This document shows positions 10,670 to 19,605 of a DNA stretch of 46,686 nucleotides, piece after piece. The DNA comes from Deltaproteobacteria bacterium (lineage in GTDB: Bacteria > Desulfobacterota > Desulfovibrionia > Desulfovibrionales > Desulfovibrionaceae). The notes under the pieces were generated by a model, which saw only the letters and a list, made by a program, of their open reading frames with translations, did no database searches and was not told the DNA's origin. The translations under genes and the position numbers were made by a program. The DNA is taken from positions 1-46,686 of the forward strand of contig SAAX01000015.1 of assembly GCA_009929215.1 (NCBI GenBank), read 5' to 3'. The stretch's first letter is position 1; each line of letters begins with the position of its first letter.

Positions 10670-10699
10670 AAAACCGCCGGAATTGCTTCCGACGGTTTT
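10670..10699 (-). terminator. Hairpin after the chemoreceptor gene (right direct-repeat copy)
   Basis: AAAACCG-C-CGGAA (10670-10682) pairs with TTCCG-A-CGGTTTT (10687-10699) around TTGC, with one mismatch. It begins 32 bases after the chemoreceptor stop on the minus strand and ends in a four-T run, consistent with an intrinsic terminator. Confidence 0.6.
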
Positions 10700-10730
10700 G
10701 ATAATCCTTGTCACAAGTGCGGCGAGCGGC

Positions 10731-12317
10731 CTAGCTGGCGGCCTGCGCATCGCCCTTGCGTATGGTGTCGAGAATGCCGGTAACAATGCTGACCTGCGCC
10801 GTAAGGTCGCGCACCTGACCTGATGCCGAATTGGTAGCCTCGGCAATGCGGGCGCTCAGGGTGTTGACCTCGGCGATGTTGCGGTTGATTTCTTCTGAAG
10901 CGGCAGACTGCTGGGTGGCTGCCGTGGCAATGGCAGAAACCCGGCTGCTGGAATCGCCTGCAAGGTTGGCGATGAGCTCGAGCGAATGGCCCGATTCCTG
11001 CGCCATGCGGCCCACTTCTTCAATGGAGTTGACCGTGTGATCAACGGTGGTGGAACTCTTGGCGGTTCCTTCCTGAATTGCGGCAATGGCTTTTTCCACT
11101 TCGCTGGTGGCGCTCATGGTTTTTTCGGCCAGTTTGCGCACTTCGTCGGCAACCACGGCAAAGCCGCGCCCGGCATCGCCAGCGCGGGCGGCTTCGATGG
11201 CGGCGTTGAGGGCCAGCAGGTTGGTTTGGTCGGCAATGTCGCGGATAAGGGTAAGCACCGCGCCAATGTCGCGGGCCTGCTTGTCCAGCGTGCCCATTTC
11301 GTCCTTGAGCCCAGAGGCGCGCTGCTGCACATCCTGCATATTATTAATGGTGCGCAGCACAATGCCCGCGCCTTCCTGCGCATGGCCCTGCACAGAGGTG
11401 GCCGCATCGGCTGCGCCGTCGGCATTGTGGGCCACTTCAAGCACGGTTGAGTTCATTTCGTTCATGGCCGTGGCCGTTTCGGACATGCGGTCGGCCACCG
11501 TACCAGACTTGTCGCGCACATCGGCGAGCGATTTGTCGAGCGCATGGGCGGCGTGCTGCAAGGTTTCTACCACGCCTTCAAGCTGGTTTACGGTGTCCAT
11601 ACGGGCCTTGTGGGCGGCTTCGTCAGCTTTCTTTTCAAGCGCAATGCGTTCGGTGATGTCTTCGCCAATTTCCACATGGCCCACGGTGTTGCCGTGGCGG
11701 TCTTTAAGAAAGTCGAGCATGATCCGCATGGTTTTGCCGTTGGGCATGTGGTTGATCACCTGCTTGTTACCAAGGCGCAGCTGCTCGATGCCGCACTGGG
11801 GGGTGTTGCAGATGTTGCCCTGCTTTTCGGAGCAGTGCTTGCCAAGCACGTCTTCCTGACAGGTTTTGCTCATGCTGGTGAGAGCGACCTTGTTGCAGAA
11901 TGTCCACACCATGTCGTTGTCTGTGACGGAAATGGAGAGGGGCAGGGTGTCGAGTATGCTTTCGTACCAGTGAGCCTGGCCCGCAAGTTTGGTGACCATT
12001 TCGCTCAGGGCCTGGCCCAGATGCCCAAGGCAGTCTGAACGGTCAATTTCCAGTTTCGCCTTGGCGTCACCAGAGGCAATAGCCTTGGCGTAGAACACTA
12101 TTTTGCGTATGGGGCAGAGCCTGCTGCAAATGTAAAATGACCCGGCAATGGCCATAAGGGCCGTAATGCCGCCGCCGACAAGCAGGGCTTTTAGTGTTGC
12201 TGCGCCAGTGAGGGTATCGCCAAGGGCCATGTTAAACCCTATAAGCATTGCAATACAGGCAAGCGCAAGGCCTACAACGAAAACAAAAATGATTCGGAAG
12301 GCTAACGTCATGTTCAT
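10731..12317 (-). CDS. Methyl-accepting chemotaxis protein with Cys-rich PAS domain
   Basis: A 528-residue transducer. Two membrane segments (about residues 6-28 and 44-64) are separated by only about 15 residues, so there is no periplasmic sensor. A HAMP-like stretch follows (about 65-115), then a PAS domain (about 118-240) and a C-terminal signalling domain with the conserved hairpin tip [18 protein letters not shown]. The PAS domain carries five cysteines at 141, 153, 162, 170 and 175, suggesting cofactor or metal binding and cytoplasmic redox or ligand sensing. The start at 12317 is chosen because GAGG precedes it with good spacing; an ATG at 12332 has poorer spacing. No che genes are nearby. 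Confidence 0.92.
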   Translation of the reverse strand: MNMTLAFRIIFVFVVGLALACIAMLIGFNMALGDTLTGAATLKALLVGGGITALMAIAGSFYICSRLCPIRKIVFYAKAIASGDAKAKLEIDRSDCLGHLGQALSEMVTKLAGQAHWYESILDTLPLSISVTDNDMVWTFCNKVALTSMSKTCQEDVLGKHCSEKQGNICNTPQCGIEQLRLGNKQVINHMPNGKTMRIMLDFLKDRHGNTVGHVEIGEDITERIALEKKADEAAHKARMDTVNQLEGVVETLQHAAHALDKSLADVRDKSGTVADRMSETATAMNEMNSTVLEVAHNADGAADAATSVQGHAQEGAGIVLRTINNMQDVQQRASGLKDEMGTLDKQARDIGAVLTLIRDIADQTNLLALNAAIEAARAGDAGRGFAVVADEVRKLAEKTMSATSEVEKAIAAIQEGTAKSSTTVDHTVNSIEEVGRMAQESGHSLELIANLAGDSSSRVSAIATAATQQSAASEEINRNIAEVNTLSARIAEATNSASGQVRDLTAQVSIVTGILDTIRKGDAQAAS

Positions 12318-12706
12318 AATATGCAACCTCATCCTGCGCCGTTGATTTGCTGGCAAACACCAAGTGGCCTGGGCGCTGTCAGTTGGCCTGTGCAAAGCAA
12401 AAACAGCGCAACAACAGAGTCCATCCCGCTGATATTTCTGTGTGTTTGCGATGAAGTTGCTCGTGGCAGAAAAACGCAGGGCATATCAAGTAATCGATGT
12501 CTAGTGAATGCGGCGGAAGAACAGGGCGATTTGAAAACGTGCGCACGTCACAATCGCGGGCAGCAAGGGGATAAGGCGCCAGCGTGACAAAACCGTGATA
12601 ATTCTGCGTTACCCTTGATACGGCAGATTTACAGAAAAATTTATGCCTGGATGAAAAAAAGACGAGCTGGTCAGCTTGGATTGCGAGGAGGAATTGTGAG
12701 GGGGAG
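12318..12706. other. Spacer between recR and the chemoreceptor gene
   Basis: About 390 bases without a credible gene. On the minus strand a short AGCT-GACC-AGCT hairpin followed by seven Ts (near 12653-12676) may be a weak terminator for dnaX-ybaB-recR. The chemoreceptor promoter should lie here, but no sigma-28 type or other promoter was clear. Confidence 0.4.
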
Positions 12707-13318
12707 TTAGGCGAGGTCTTGCCTGAATTGCAAAGACTGCCGCAGTGTTTCCTTATCCATATATTTAACCTCTGCCCCAAGGGGGATACCCTGGGCCAGA
12801 CGTGACACGCGCACGGCAGGAAACTGCCTGCGCACCATCTGGCGGATGAACGAAGCCGTGTTTTCCGCCTCAAGGGTGGCACCAAGGGCAAGAATCAGTT
12901 CGTGCACTTCGCCTTCGGCCAGGCGTTTTACCAGCCTGTCCATGTCGAGGCTGTCTGAATCCATGCGTTCGAGCGGGGCGAGCAGGCCGCCCAGAATCAT
13001 GTACTGGCCGTGGTAAAAACCGCCCTCATCGAGGGTGAGCATGCTGTCCCACTCAGTCACCAGGCACAGGGTATCGCGGGCGCGTTCGGTATCGGAGCAC
13101 ACCGCGCAGGGGTCGGTGGACGAAAGCCCGCCGCAGCGCGAGCACAAGTGCAGGTTGTCGCGCAGGTCGTGTATGCCACGGCCAAGCCTGCGGGTTTCGG
13201 CCTCTGGCCACTTGAGCAGGGCCATGGCCGCACGCATGGCAGATTTGGGGCCAAGGCCCGGCAGACGCGATAGCTGTTCTACCAGGGCCTTGAGCGGTTC
13301 GGGAATTCTTTCGTGCAT
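12707..13318 (-). CDS. recR: Recombination mediator protein RecR
   Basis: A 203-residue RecR of normal length. It has the helix-hairpin-helix region (LSRLPGLGPKSAMRAA, residues 16-31), a four-cysteine zinc finger (Cys59, Cys62, Cys71, Cys74) and a Toprim domain with LILALGATLEAE. RecR works with RecO (and RecF) to load RecA on SSB-covered single-stranded DNA. It starts only 4 bases after ybaB ends; dnaX-ybaB-recR is a widespread conserved gene order. Confidence 0.97.
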   Translation of the reverse strand: MHERIPEPLKALVEQLSRLPGLGPKSAMRAAMALLKWPEAETRRLGRGIHDLRDNLHLCSRCGGLSSTDPCAVCSDTERARDTLCLVTEWDSMLTLDEGGFYHGQYMILGGLLAPLERMDSDSLDMDRLVKRLAEGEVHELILALGATLEAENTASFIRQMVRRQFPAVRVSRLAQGIPLGAEVKYMDKETLRQSLQFRQDLA

Positions 13319-13322
13319 GGGT

Positions 13323-13634
13323 TTAGAAGAGCCCGGGCAGCTTGATGCCGCCAGAAATGGCGCTCATTTCGCGTTCCATGGTTTCGCGGGCGATGCGGCC
13401 AGCTTCGTTGACGGCAGCCAGAATAAGATCCTGAAGCATTTCAACATCATTGCCTTCGAGAGCCTTGGGGTCGATGACAAGCTTGCGCAGTTCCTGCTTG
13501 CCAGAAACCTCGGCCTTGACCATGCCGCCGCCGCTGCTGGCTTCGTAACTGTGTTCGCCCAGATCCTGCTGAAGCTTGGCAATCTTGTTTTGCATAACCT
13601 GCGCCTGGCGCAGAATGTCGTTCATGTTCCGCAT
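13323..13634 (-). CDS. ybaB: Nucleoid-associated protein, YbaB/EbfC family
   Basis: A 103-residue DNA-binding protein of the YbaB/EbfC family. The opening MRNMNDILRQAQVMQNKIAKLQ forms the expected amphipathic helix, followed by the SGGGMVKAEVSGKQEL strand region. The start at 13634 is preceded by AAGGAG; the longer open frame upstream is rejected. It sits between dnaX and recR, 4 bases from recR. Confidence 0.95.
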   Translation of the reverse strand: MRNMNDILRQAQVMQNKIAKLQQDLGEHSYEASSGGGMVKAEVSGKQELRKLVIDPKALEGNDVEMLQDLILAAVNEAGRIARETMEREMSAISGGIKLPGLF

Positions 13635-13729
13635 GTGTTTCTCCTTGCGTATGTTGCATGCTTCCGATTTCGGCGGCTGGGCCGGACGAAGACGGAACAA
13701 TGTGCCTTGTTGTGTGCCGCAGACTAACC

Positions 13730-15847
13730 CTACTGATCAACCGGGCGGCAGCCCTTGATGCGCGCGTTCAGCACTTCGAGGCAGTGCTGCAACTCGGGCT
13801 TCTGGCTGAATTCGTCAATAAGCTCCGCCTCTGGACGGTAGGGGCGGGGCGCTACAATTTCAAGCTGCGTTGGCCCCGCGCCGTAAGCGGCCAGCGCGGC
13901 AAACAGTTCTTCACGACCGCGCTCAAGTTGAAACATCTGTGTTTCGGCCTTGGGCGCAAGGCGCAGCACCCCGTCCTTCCACGTTGCGCTGATGCCACGC
14001 AGCAGATGCTGGCGCGGCATGTCGCGCCCGGCTTCTTGCCTGTTGGCGCAAAAATCGCAAAACGCGGCCCAGTTGCAGGCGGCCTGATTTTGCTGTGCGG
14101 GCTGCCCTTGCGGTGTGGCTTGCCCTTGCGGAGCAGAAGCCGCTGCACCTGTTACCGCAGAAGCTGCGCCAGCGCCAGTTGCAAAACCGCTCTCGGCCTG
14201 ATGTTGCTCTGCCGAATCTTGCTCGGGCCGGGCTTGCTCGGGCCGACTCTGCGCGTTCTGGTCTGGCATGCTCTGGCCCGGCACGTCTTGATTGGCACGG
14301 GCTGTGTATGAGCTGGAACCAAAATCCTTTTTATCAGCTTGTCCAGCACTCCCGGTGGGATGTGCCTCGCCTGCATTCTGCGCATTGGGCCGCCAGGGGC
14401 GGTGCGTTGGTTCAGTGCGGGCAGGCGCAGTGCTGGCTGGCGGCGCTGCATTGAACGGTACGGTACTGCCAGCTGCCGCGTCGGGTTCGTCAGAGTCTGC
14501 ATCGTCCCCATCGTTGGCGGCGTGCTGTGCCGTGGCGGCATCTCTGGGGCGCGGCTGCACTGGCTGTGCAGTGGCGGCGGGCATGCCCGCGTTGCCGTCC
14601 ATATGCCCGTCCACATGCCCGTCCATTCTGGGGGCAGCGGGCGGTACGGCTTGACCCTGCTGCGGTGCAGCTCCTTGGCCCGATACCTGCGCGCCGCCCT
14701 GTGCGCCTCCACCCTGACCAGCAGGGCCGGGCGTGGCCTGCCCCACGGGCAGCAGCTGCGGCAGCAGGGCAAGGTTGAGCAGCAAGAGCTCAAGTGCTGC
14801 CGCCGGTTCGGGGCTTTGCACTATGCCGCGTTGCGCGTCAAGAGTCATTTGCCATGCCGCATGCAGGTGTGCGGCAGAAAAACGGGGTGCTATCTCTTGC
14901 CACATGGCGGCTTCGTCTGTTGGCAGGCGCAGACTGGGCACAATGGTCTGGCCGCTCTGGCGCAGCAAAAACAGGTTGCGCAGGTTGCCCGCCAGTTCGC
15001 GCATAAAAAAGCCGATGTCCACGCCCTGTTGCAAAATCTGCGTGCAGAGGTTTGCTACGGCGGCGCAGTCCTGCCCGTGCAGGGCGGCAAACAGCTCGGC
15101 AAACAGTTCTTGCCCCGCAAGGCCCAGCACCTGCCGCGTGGCGGCCACGGTCAGCTCCTCACCGCCCAGGGCGAGGGTCTGGTCGAGCAGCGACATGCTG
15201 TCGCGCACGCTGCCTGCGGCGCGGCGGGCGATAAGGCGCACCGCCCCTTCTTCAAAGGCGGCGTTTTCCTTGCGCAGCACGGCGGTAAGGTGCGCATACA
15301 GCGCCTCTTCGCTCAAGTGACGGAATACAAAGTGCTGGCAGCGGCTCACAATGGTAATGGGAAACTTGTGCGCCTCTGTGGTGGCAAAGATAAAGACCAC
15401 GCGTTCCGGCGGCTCTTCCAGCGTCTTCAGCAAGGCGTTGAAGGCGTTGCGGGTGAGCATGTGGGCTTCGTCGATGATAAAAATCTTGTAGCGACCTTCC
15501 ATGGGCGCGTAGCCGATGGTTTCGCGTAGCGAGCGGGCATCTTCGACACTGTTGTTGGACGCGCCGTCGATTTCCGTCACGTCCACATGCACGCCCTGGG
15601 TGATCTTGCGGCACTGCTCACACTGGTTGCAGGGCTCTGGCCCCGGCGCGTGCTGGCAGTTGAGCGCCTTGGCAAAAATACGCGCAATGGTGGTTTTGCC
15701 CACGCCGCGCGTGCCGCTCAAAAGGTAGGCGGCTGCGGGCCTGTCTTCGGCCGCAGCGCGAGAAAGGACGGCCTTGACCATGTCCTGACCTGCTACCTGA
15801 GCAAAGTTTTGCGGCCTGTACCGTGCGGCGAGAGAGAGATGTTTCAT
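13730..15847 (-). CDS. dnaX: DNA polymerase III subunit tau (DnaX)
   Basis: A 705-residue clamp-loader ATPase. It has Walker A GTRGVGKT (45-52), a zinc site formed by Cys64, Cys73, Cys76 and Cys79, Walker B IIDEAH (124-129) and the SRC sensor (168-170). After the clamp-loader core (about 365 residues) comes a long low-complexity linker rich in Ala, Pro, Gln, Gly and Asp, with short internal repeats (HVDGHMDGN; ARPEQ-like units). A conserved C-terminal tau-like domain of about 120 residues closes the protein. No obvious A-rich slippage site for a shorter gamma product was noticed. First gene of dnaX-ybaB-recR. Confidence 0.96.
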   Translation of the reverse strand: MKHLSLAARYRPQNFAQVAGQDMVKAVLSRAAAEDRPAAAYLLSGTRGVGKTTIARIFAKALNCQHAPGPEPCNQCEQCRKITQGVHVDVTEIDGASNNSVEDARSLRETIGYAPMEGRYKIFIIDEAHMLTRNAFNALLKTLEEPPERVVFIFATTEAHKFPITIVSRCQHFVFRHLSEEALYAHLTAVLRKENAAFEEGAVRLIARRAAGSVRDSMSLLDQTLALGGEELTVAATRQVLGLAGQELFAELFAALHGQDCAAVANLCTQILQQGVDIGFFMRELAGNLRNLFLLRQSGQTIVPSLRLPTDEAAMWQEIAPRFSAAHLHAAWQMTLDAQRGIVQSPEPAAALELLLLNLALLPQLLPVGQATPGPAGQGGGAQGGAQVSGQGAAPQQGQAVPPAAPRMDGHVDGHMDGNAGMPAATAQPVQPRPRDAATAQHAANDGDDADSDEPDAAAGSTVPFNAAPPASTAPARTEPTHRPWRPNAQNAGEAHPTGSAGQADKKDFGSSSYTARANQDVPGQSMPDQNAQSRPEQARPEQDSAEQHQAESGFATGAGAASAVTGAAASAPQGQATPQGQPAQQNQAACNWAAFCDFCANRQEAGRDMPRQHLLRGISATWKDGVLRLAPKAETQMFQLERGREELFAALAAYGAGPTQLEIVAPRPYRPEAELIDEFSQKPELQHCLEVLNARIKGCRPVDQ

Positions 15848-16004
15848 GGCGCTCGTTGCCTTTGAAAGATGACCAACGGGCTGTCGGGCAGTCCCGGATT
15901 ACGCAGTGCGCACCCGCAGAAAAGGCAGTTTGTCTGAGTTACCGCTGGTGCTTTTCCCCAAAATGGAGCGGCGCATACTGCGGCAAAGCAGGCTGGTGGT
16001 GTAA

Positions 16005-16036
16005 TTGGGCAGTTCCACAGGTGCGGAACTGCCCAA
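16005..16036 (-). terminator. Hairpin after ilvE
   Basis: A 12-bp perfect stem (TTGGGCAGTTCC at 16005-16016 with 16025-16036) and an 8-base loop lie about 50 bases past the ilvE stop on the minus strand. No strong T run follows; probable terminator or 3' end structure. Confidence 0.6.
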
Positions 16037-16087
16037 ACAGAATCTGAATCTATCAAAACAGGGCGGGCATAGCCCACCACCCTGGTA

Positions 16088-17008
16088 TTACACGCTAAAG
16101 CGGTGCAGCCAGCCTTCGTACTTGGGGTTTTCGCCCTTGACGATGGCAAAGTATTCCTTCTGCAGGTGCTTGGTCACCGGGCCTGCGTGGCCAACGCCGA
16201 TCTGGCGGTGGTCAAGTTCGCGGATGGGGGTGATTTCAGCCGCAGTGCCGGTAAAGAACGCTTCGTCGGCGATATAGAATTCGTCGCGGGTAAACTGCTG
16301 TTCTTCCACGGTGTAGCCAAGGTCTTTGGCCAGGGTCATGACAGAATCACGCGTAAGGCCGCCCAAAATGGACGTCCAGGGCGTGGTTTTGATGACGCCG
16401 TTGCGCACGATAAAGATGTTCTCGCCCGTGGCTTCGGAAACGTAGCCGTTGGTGTCGAGCATCACGGCTTCGTCGTAGCCGTCTTCCTTGGCTTCCACCT
16501 TGGCAAGGATGGAATTGATGTAGTTACCGGCGGCCTTGGATTTGGACATGCTGGTGTTCACATGGCTGCGGGCAAAGCTGCTGGTCTTGACGCGGATGCC
16601 CTTTTCAAGAGCTTCTGCACCAAGGTAGGCGCCCCAGGCCCAGGCGGCAATGATGGTCTGCACCGGGTTGTTGCCGGGGTAGACGCCCATTTCGCCGTGG
16701 CCCACAAACGAAAGCGGACGCACGTAGCCTTCGCGCAGTTCGTTGGCCTTGAGGGTTTCAACACAGGCGGTTACCAGCTGGTCGGCCGTGAAGGGTACTT
16801 CCATGCGCATAATCTTAGCGGAGTTAATTAGGCGCTTGCAGTGGTCTTCCAGGCGAAAAACGGCTGAGGTGCCATTGGCGCAGGCGTAGGCGCGAATGCC
16901 TTCAAATACGGCGCTGCCATAGTGCAGGGCGTGGGTCAGCACATGAACCTGTGCTTGTTCAGAAGGGAGCATTTTTCCGTCAAACCAGATAAACTTTGTG
17001 TTCGGCAT
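16088..17008 (-). CDS. ilvE: Branched-chain amino-acid aminotransferase
   Basis: A 306-residue class IV PLP aminotransferase that makes the last step of Leu, Ile and Val synthesis. The PLP lysine aligns to Lys158 (SMSKSKAAGNYINS), and the conserved DTNGYVSEATGENIFI follows at about 185-200. FEGIRAY (35-41) is typical of the family. The start at 17008 (MPNTKFIW) is preceded by GGAGG at good spacing; the frame is open further upstream without support. It is transcribed divergently from the HyuA-like gene. Confidence 0.95.
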   Translation of the reverse strand: MPNTKFIWFDGKMLPSEQAQVHVLTHALHYGSAVFEGIRAYACANGTSAVFRLEDHCKRLINSAKIMRMEVPFTADQLVTACVETLKANELREGYVRPLSFVGHGEMGVYPGNNPVQTIIAAWAWGAYLGAEALEKGIRVKTSSFARSHVNTSMSKSKAAGNYINSILAKVEAKEDGYDEAVMLDTNGYVSEATGENIFIVRNGVIKTTPWTSILGGLTRDSVMTLAKDLGYTVEEQQFTRDEFYIADEAFFTGTAAEITPIRELDHRQIGVGHAGPVTKHLQKEYFAIVKGENPKYEGWLHRFSV

Positions 17009-17283
17009 GGCTTTCCTCCGCAGTAGCCTGCTGTTTTGATGCGGTTCGCTGGGGCACTCCCGGCGGTTGCCGCAAGAGCAAAAATCTACTGAAAATGGCC
17101 GCGTATGGCAAGCAGTTGCGCCTGTGGCCGAAAAGAATATCCGCAATTGCACGGGTCTGCGCTGCGCTGGCCCGCCGCAGCACGTTGCAAGGCCCTGCGG
17201 CAGGGCGGGTAATAAAGGGCTGGCCCTGCGGCTGGCGATGTCGTATGTTCGGGGGTGCTAACAAGCATTATGAGGCCGAAATT

Positions 17284-19125
17284 ATGAGCGAAACATATGT
17301 GCTGGGCATAGACGCCGGGGGCACGCATACCGATGCGGTGCTGCTTGCCTGCCCCGTCATGGCAGAGGGGGCAGACGCCCCGGCTGCCCCTGTTGCGCGA
17401 CTGGTAGGCTGCGCCAAGGTGCGCACACGGCACAACGACCTGCCCCGCTCTGTGCGTGAGGTGTTGGCCGAGTTGGCCAAGGCTTCTATGGGCAAGGCTG
17501 CGCCCCAGTGCGATTTTGGCCGCATAACACGCGTAACCCTGGGCGCAACCCTTGCCGTCAACGCCCTGGTGCAAAACAGGGCAGACAGTGTGGGGCTGGC
17601 CGTTTCTGCCGGGCCGGGGCTTGATCCACGCCGTTTTACCCTTGGCAGGCATGTGTGTGTTGTGCCCGGCGGGCTCGACCACCGTGGGGTGGAAGTCAGC
17701 CCTCTGCGGGTTCAGGGTTTGCACGAGGCTGCAACAAACTGGCAGACTGAAGGCGTGGCCGCTGTGGCCTGTGTGAGCAAATTTTCGCCCCGCAATGCCG
17801 CGCACGAGCAGGCCATGGCCGATGCCGTGCGCCATGCTGCGCCGCAGATGCCCGTTACCGAAGGGCATCGGCTTTCGGGCCGACTCAATTTTCCCCGTCG
17901 TTTGGCAACGGCCTATTTTAATGCCGCTGTGGCCCGCCTGCACGGAGAATTTCTGGATGCTGTGGAGGCCGCGCTGGCCGGTGCGGGCATACGTGCTCAG
18001 GTGCGTCTGCTCAAGGCAGACGGCGGGGCCGTGCCATTGGAACTTTCGCGCCGCGAGCCCGTGCAGTCCATACTTTCCGGCCCTGCGGCCAGTGTGATGG
18101 GCGTGCTGGCCCTGTGCCACGGCAGTGATGCCATGCGCCAGGGCTGCTCTCTGCTGCTCGACATGGGCGGAACCACCACCGACATGGCCCTGTTTGTAGA
18201 CGGCTCGCCCGTTGTGGACAGGGACGGCATGCGGCTTCAAGGGCGGCGCACCCTGGTACGTGCGTTGGCTACGGTATCCATTGGCGTGGGCGGTGATTCG
18301 TTGATTACGATGGACGCGGCTGCGGGCGCAGATATGCCGCTCGTGCGGCGCGTCAAGGTCGGCCCCCTGCGCGAAGGCCCAGCCGTGGCCTTTGGCGGCA
18401 CGCGGCCCACCCTGCTGGATGCCCTGAACGTGCTCAATTCTTCTGCCACAGCCCCAGGCGCAACCACGGCCAGCCCAGATGTGCTGGCAGATGTTTTGGC
18501 AGACGCCGTGGCGGGCGATGTGGCCGCCTCTGAATCCGGCATTGCCGCGCTGGCCGCACAACACGGCCTGCCCGCCCTTGAGCTGGCCCAACTGGCTGTG
18601 GATGATGCCCTGCAACAGGTGGCCGCCGCAGCCCAGGCTTTGACCGAGGCCGTCAACGCGCGGCCCATCTACACCTTGGCGGCCCTCAAGGCCCTGCGCG
18701 AGGCCCGGCCCACCCATGCCTGGCTTGTGGGCGGCCCTGCCTGCTGCGTGGCCCACCGCCTGTCGCAGGCGCTGGGCATGCCGGTGCAAACGCCCGCGCA
18801 CGCCGATGTGGCCAATGCCGTGGGCGCAGCCCTGACCCTGCCCACAGACGCGCTGGAACTGTACGCCGATACGGGCCGTCTTGTGCTGACCGTGCCCGCG
18901 CTGGACATAACCGAGCGCATCGGCAAGTCGTACAGCCTCAACGAAGCACGCCAGCGTGTCTGCGACCTGCTGCGTGAACGGCTGGAGGCGGCGGGCGAGA
19001 GCGGTGCACGCGTGGAAGTGACCGAGGCCGATATTTTTGCCACGCTGGATGATGCGGGCTTTGGCAGCCGCGATATTCGCGTTGTTTGTCAGGTAGTCCC
19101 CGGTCTCTCCGCCAGGATAGGTTAG
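17284..19125 (+). CDS. Hydantoinase/oxoprolinase family protein (HyuA-like)
   Basis: A 613-residue protein with the ATP-binding fold of the HyuA/oxoprolinase family: GIDAGGTHTDAVL at residues 8-20 and a second phosphate-binding motif LDMGGTTTDMALFVDG at about 292-307. Members hydrolyse 5-oxoproline, hydantoins or related rings with ATP, normally with a HyuB partner that is absent here. The start at 17284 is preceded by GAGG; the earlier in-frame ATG would run into ilvE. Codon use is GC-rich, like the host genes. Its substrate is unknown. It ends at the edge of a long inverted repeat. Confidence 0.85.
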   Translation: MSETYVLGIDAGGTHTDAVLLACPVMAEGADAPAAPVARLVGCAKVRTRHNDLPRSVREVLAELAKASMGKAAPQCDFGRITRVTLGATLAVNALVQNRADSVGLAVSAGPGLDPRRFTLGRHVCVVPGGLDHRGVEVSPLRVQGLHEAATNWQTEGVAAVACVSKFSPRNAAHEQAMADAVRHAAPQMPVTEGHRLSGRLNFPRRLATAYFNAAVARLHGEFLDAVEAALAGAGIRAQVRLLKADGGAVPLELSRREPVQSILSGPAASVMGVLALCHGSDAMRQGCSLLLDMGGTTTDMALFVDGSPVVDRDGMRLQGRRTLVRALATVSIGVGGDSLITMDAAAGADMPLVRRVKVGPLREGPAVAFGGTRPTLLDALNVLNSSATAPGATTASPDVLADVLADAVAGDVAASESGIAALAAQHGLPALELAQLAVDDALQQVAAAAQALTEAVNARPIYTLAALKALREARPTHAWLVGGPACCVAHRLSQALGMPVQTPAHADVANAVGAALTLPTDALELYADTGRLVLTVPALDITERIGKSYSLNEARQRVCDLLRERLEAAGESGARVEVTEADIFATLDDAGFGSRDIRVVCQVVPGLSARIG

Positions 19126-19274
19126 GTGATCGGGTGCGGTGTGCGGGTCTTTTGCCCTCCGGCGGCGTCAAAATATTGCCCGGTGTCGGTCGAGTACCGC
19201 AATGTACACTCCCTCCACGGGCAATATTTTTCCTTGCCGGAGAACAAAATCCCTCGCACGCGGCACCCGCTCAC
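19126..19274. repeat. Long imperfect inverted repeat after the HyuA-like gene
   Basis: The left arm (19126-19182) starts one base after the HyuA-like stop codon and matches the reverse complement of the right arm (19218-19274) over most of its length. It includes a perfect 13-base core, AAAATATTGCCCG (19170-19182), with its complement at 19218-19230. The loop has a further short CGGT/ACCG hairpin. It may terminate transcription (ATATTTTT on the plus strand) or be a MITE-like remnant. Confidence 0.7.
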
Positions 19275-19467
19275 GGATGCAGGGGAAGTGAAAATTTCGC
19301 TGGAGAGCAACGTCAATTTGGGGTCGGGCAAGTTTTGAATCCGCTGCTCGATTGCAGAAAGAAAAATCCATCTACGGTCAGGTGTGCCTGAACGGGATGT
19401 GGGCATTTGAGGAAAAAAAGTATCCATCGCACGCGTTTCCGCGCAGCAGACAAAATATAGGTGTGTG

Positions 19468-19605
19468 ATGGCGTCTACAGACTGGAAGGAAGCAATGCGC
19501 TGGGATGAAAAATCCATTGGGCAGCGCACGTTGCAAACAAATATTATGGATGACTGTCGGATTGCGTCTGAACAGTTGCCTGAGAAAGTTTATGAATCTT
19601 ACTGA
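19468..19605 (+). CDS. Possible 45-residue ORF before the methyltransferase gene
   Basis: ATG at 19468, preceded by AGGTG, opens a 45-codon frame (starting MASTDWKEAMRWDEKS) that ends in TGA at 19605 and overlaps the methyltransferase start by 14 bases, as in translational coupling. A second frame just upstream (19292-19468) also reads protein-like but ends at a stop, so the two could be pieces of one decayed gene. No family is recognised. It could equally be chance. Confidence 0.25.
   Translation: MASTDWKEAMRWDEKSIGQRTLQTNIMDDCRIASEQLPEKVYESY

Larger units (their letters stand above)
10261..10730. other. Spacer between the chemoreceptor gene and dnaK
   Basis: A 470-base non-coding region. 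It holds the dnaK leader with AGGAGG (near 10270), a 26-base perfect direct repeat (10495-10520 and 10670-10695), the hairpin element copy B between them and the chemoreceptor terminator. No confident promoter was identified. Confidence 0.7.

Noticed and set aside
12379..12891. 170-residue minus-strand frame overlapping recR
   Set aside because: Overlaps the well-supported recR and its sequence shows no domain or coding pattern.
19484..19494. GGAAGGAAGCA, a fragment of the SRP RNA core
   Set aside because: The flanking bases do not match the SRP RNA and no folded long stem is visible; it falls in the small ORF region.
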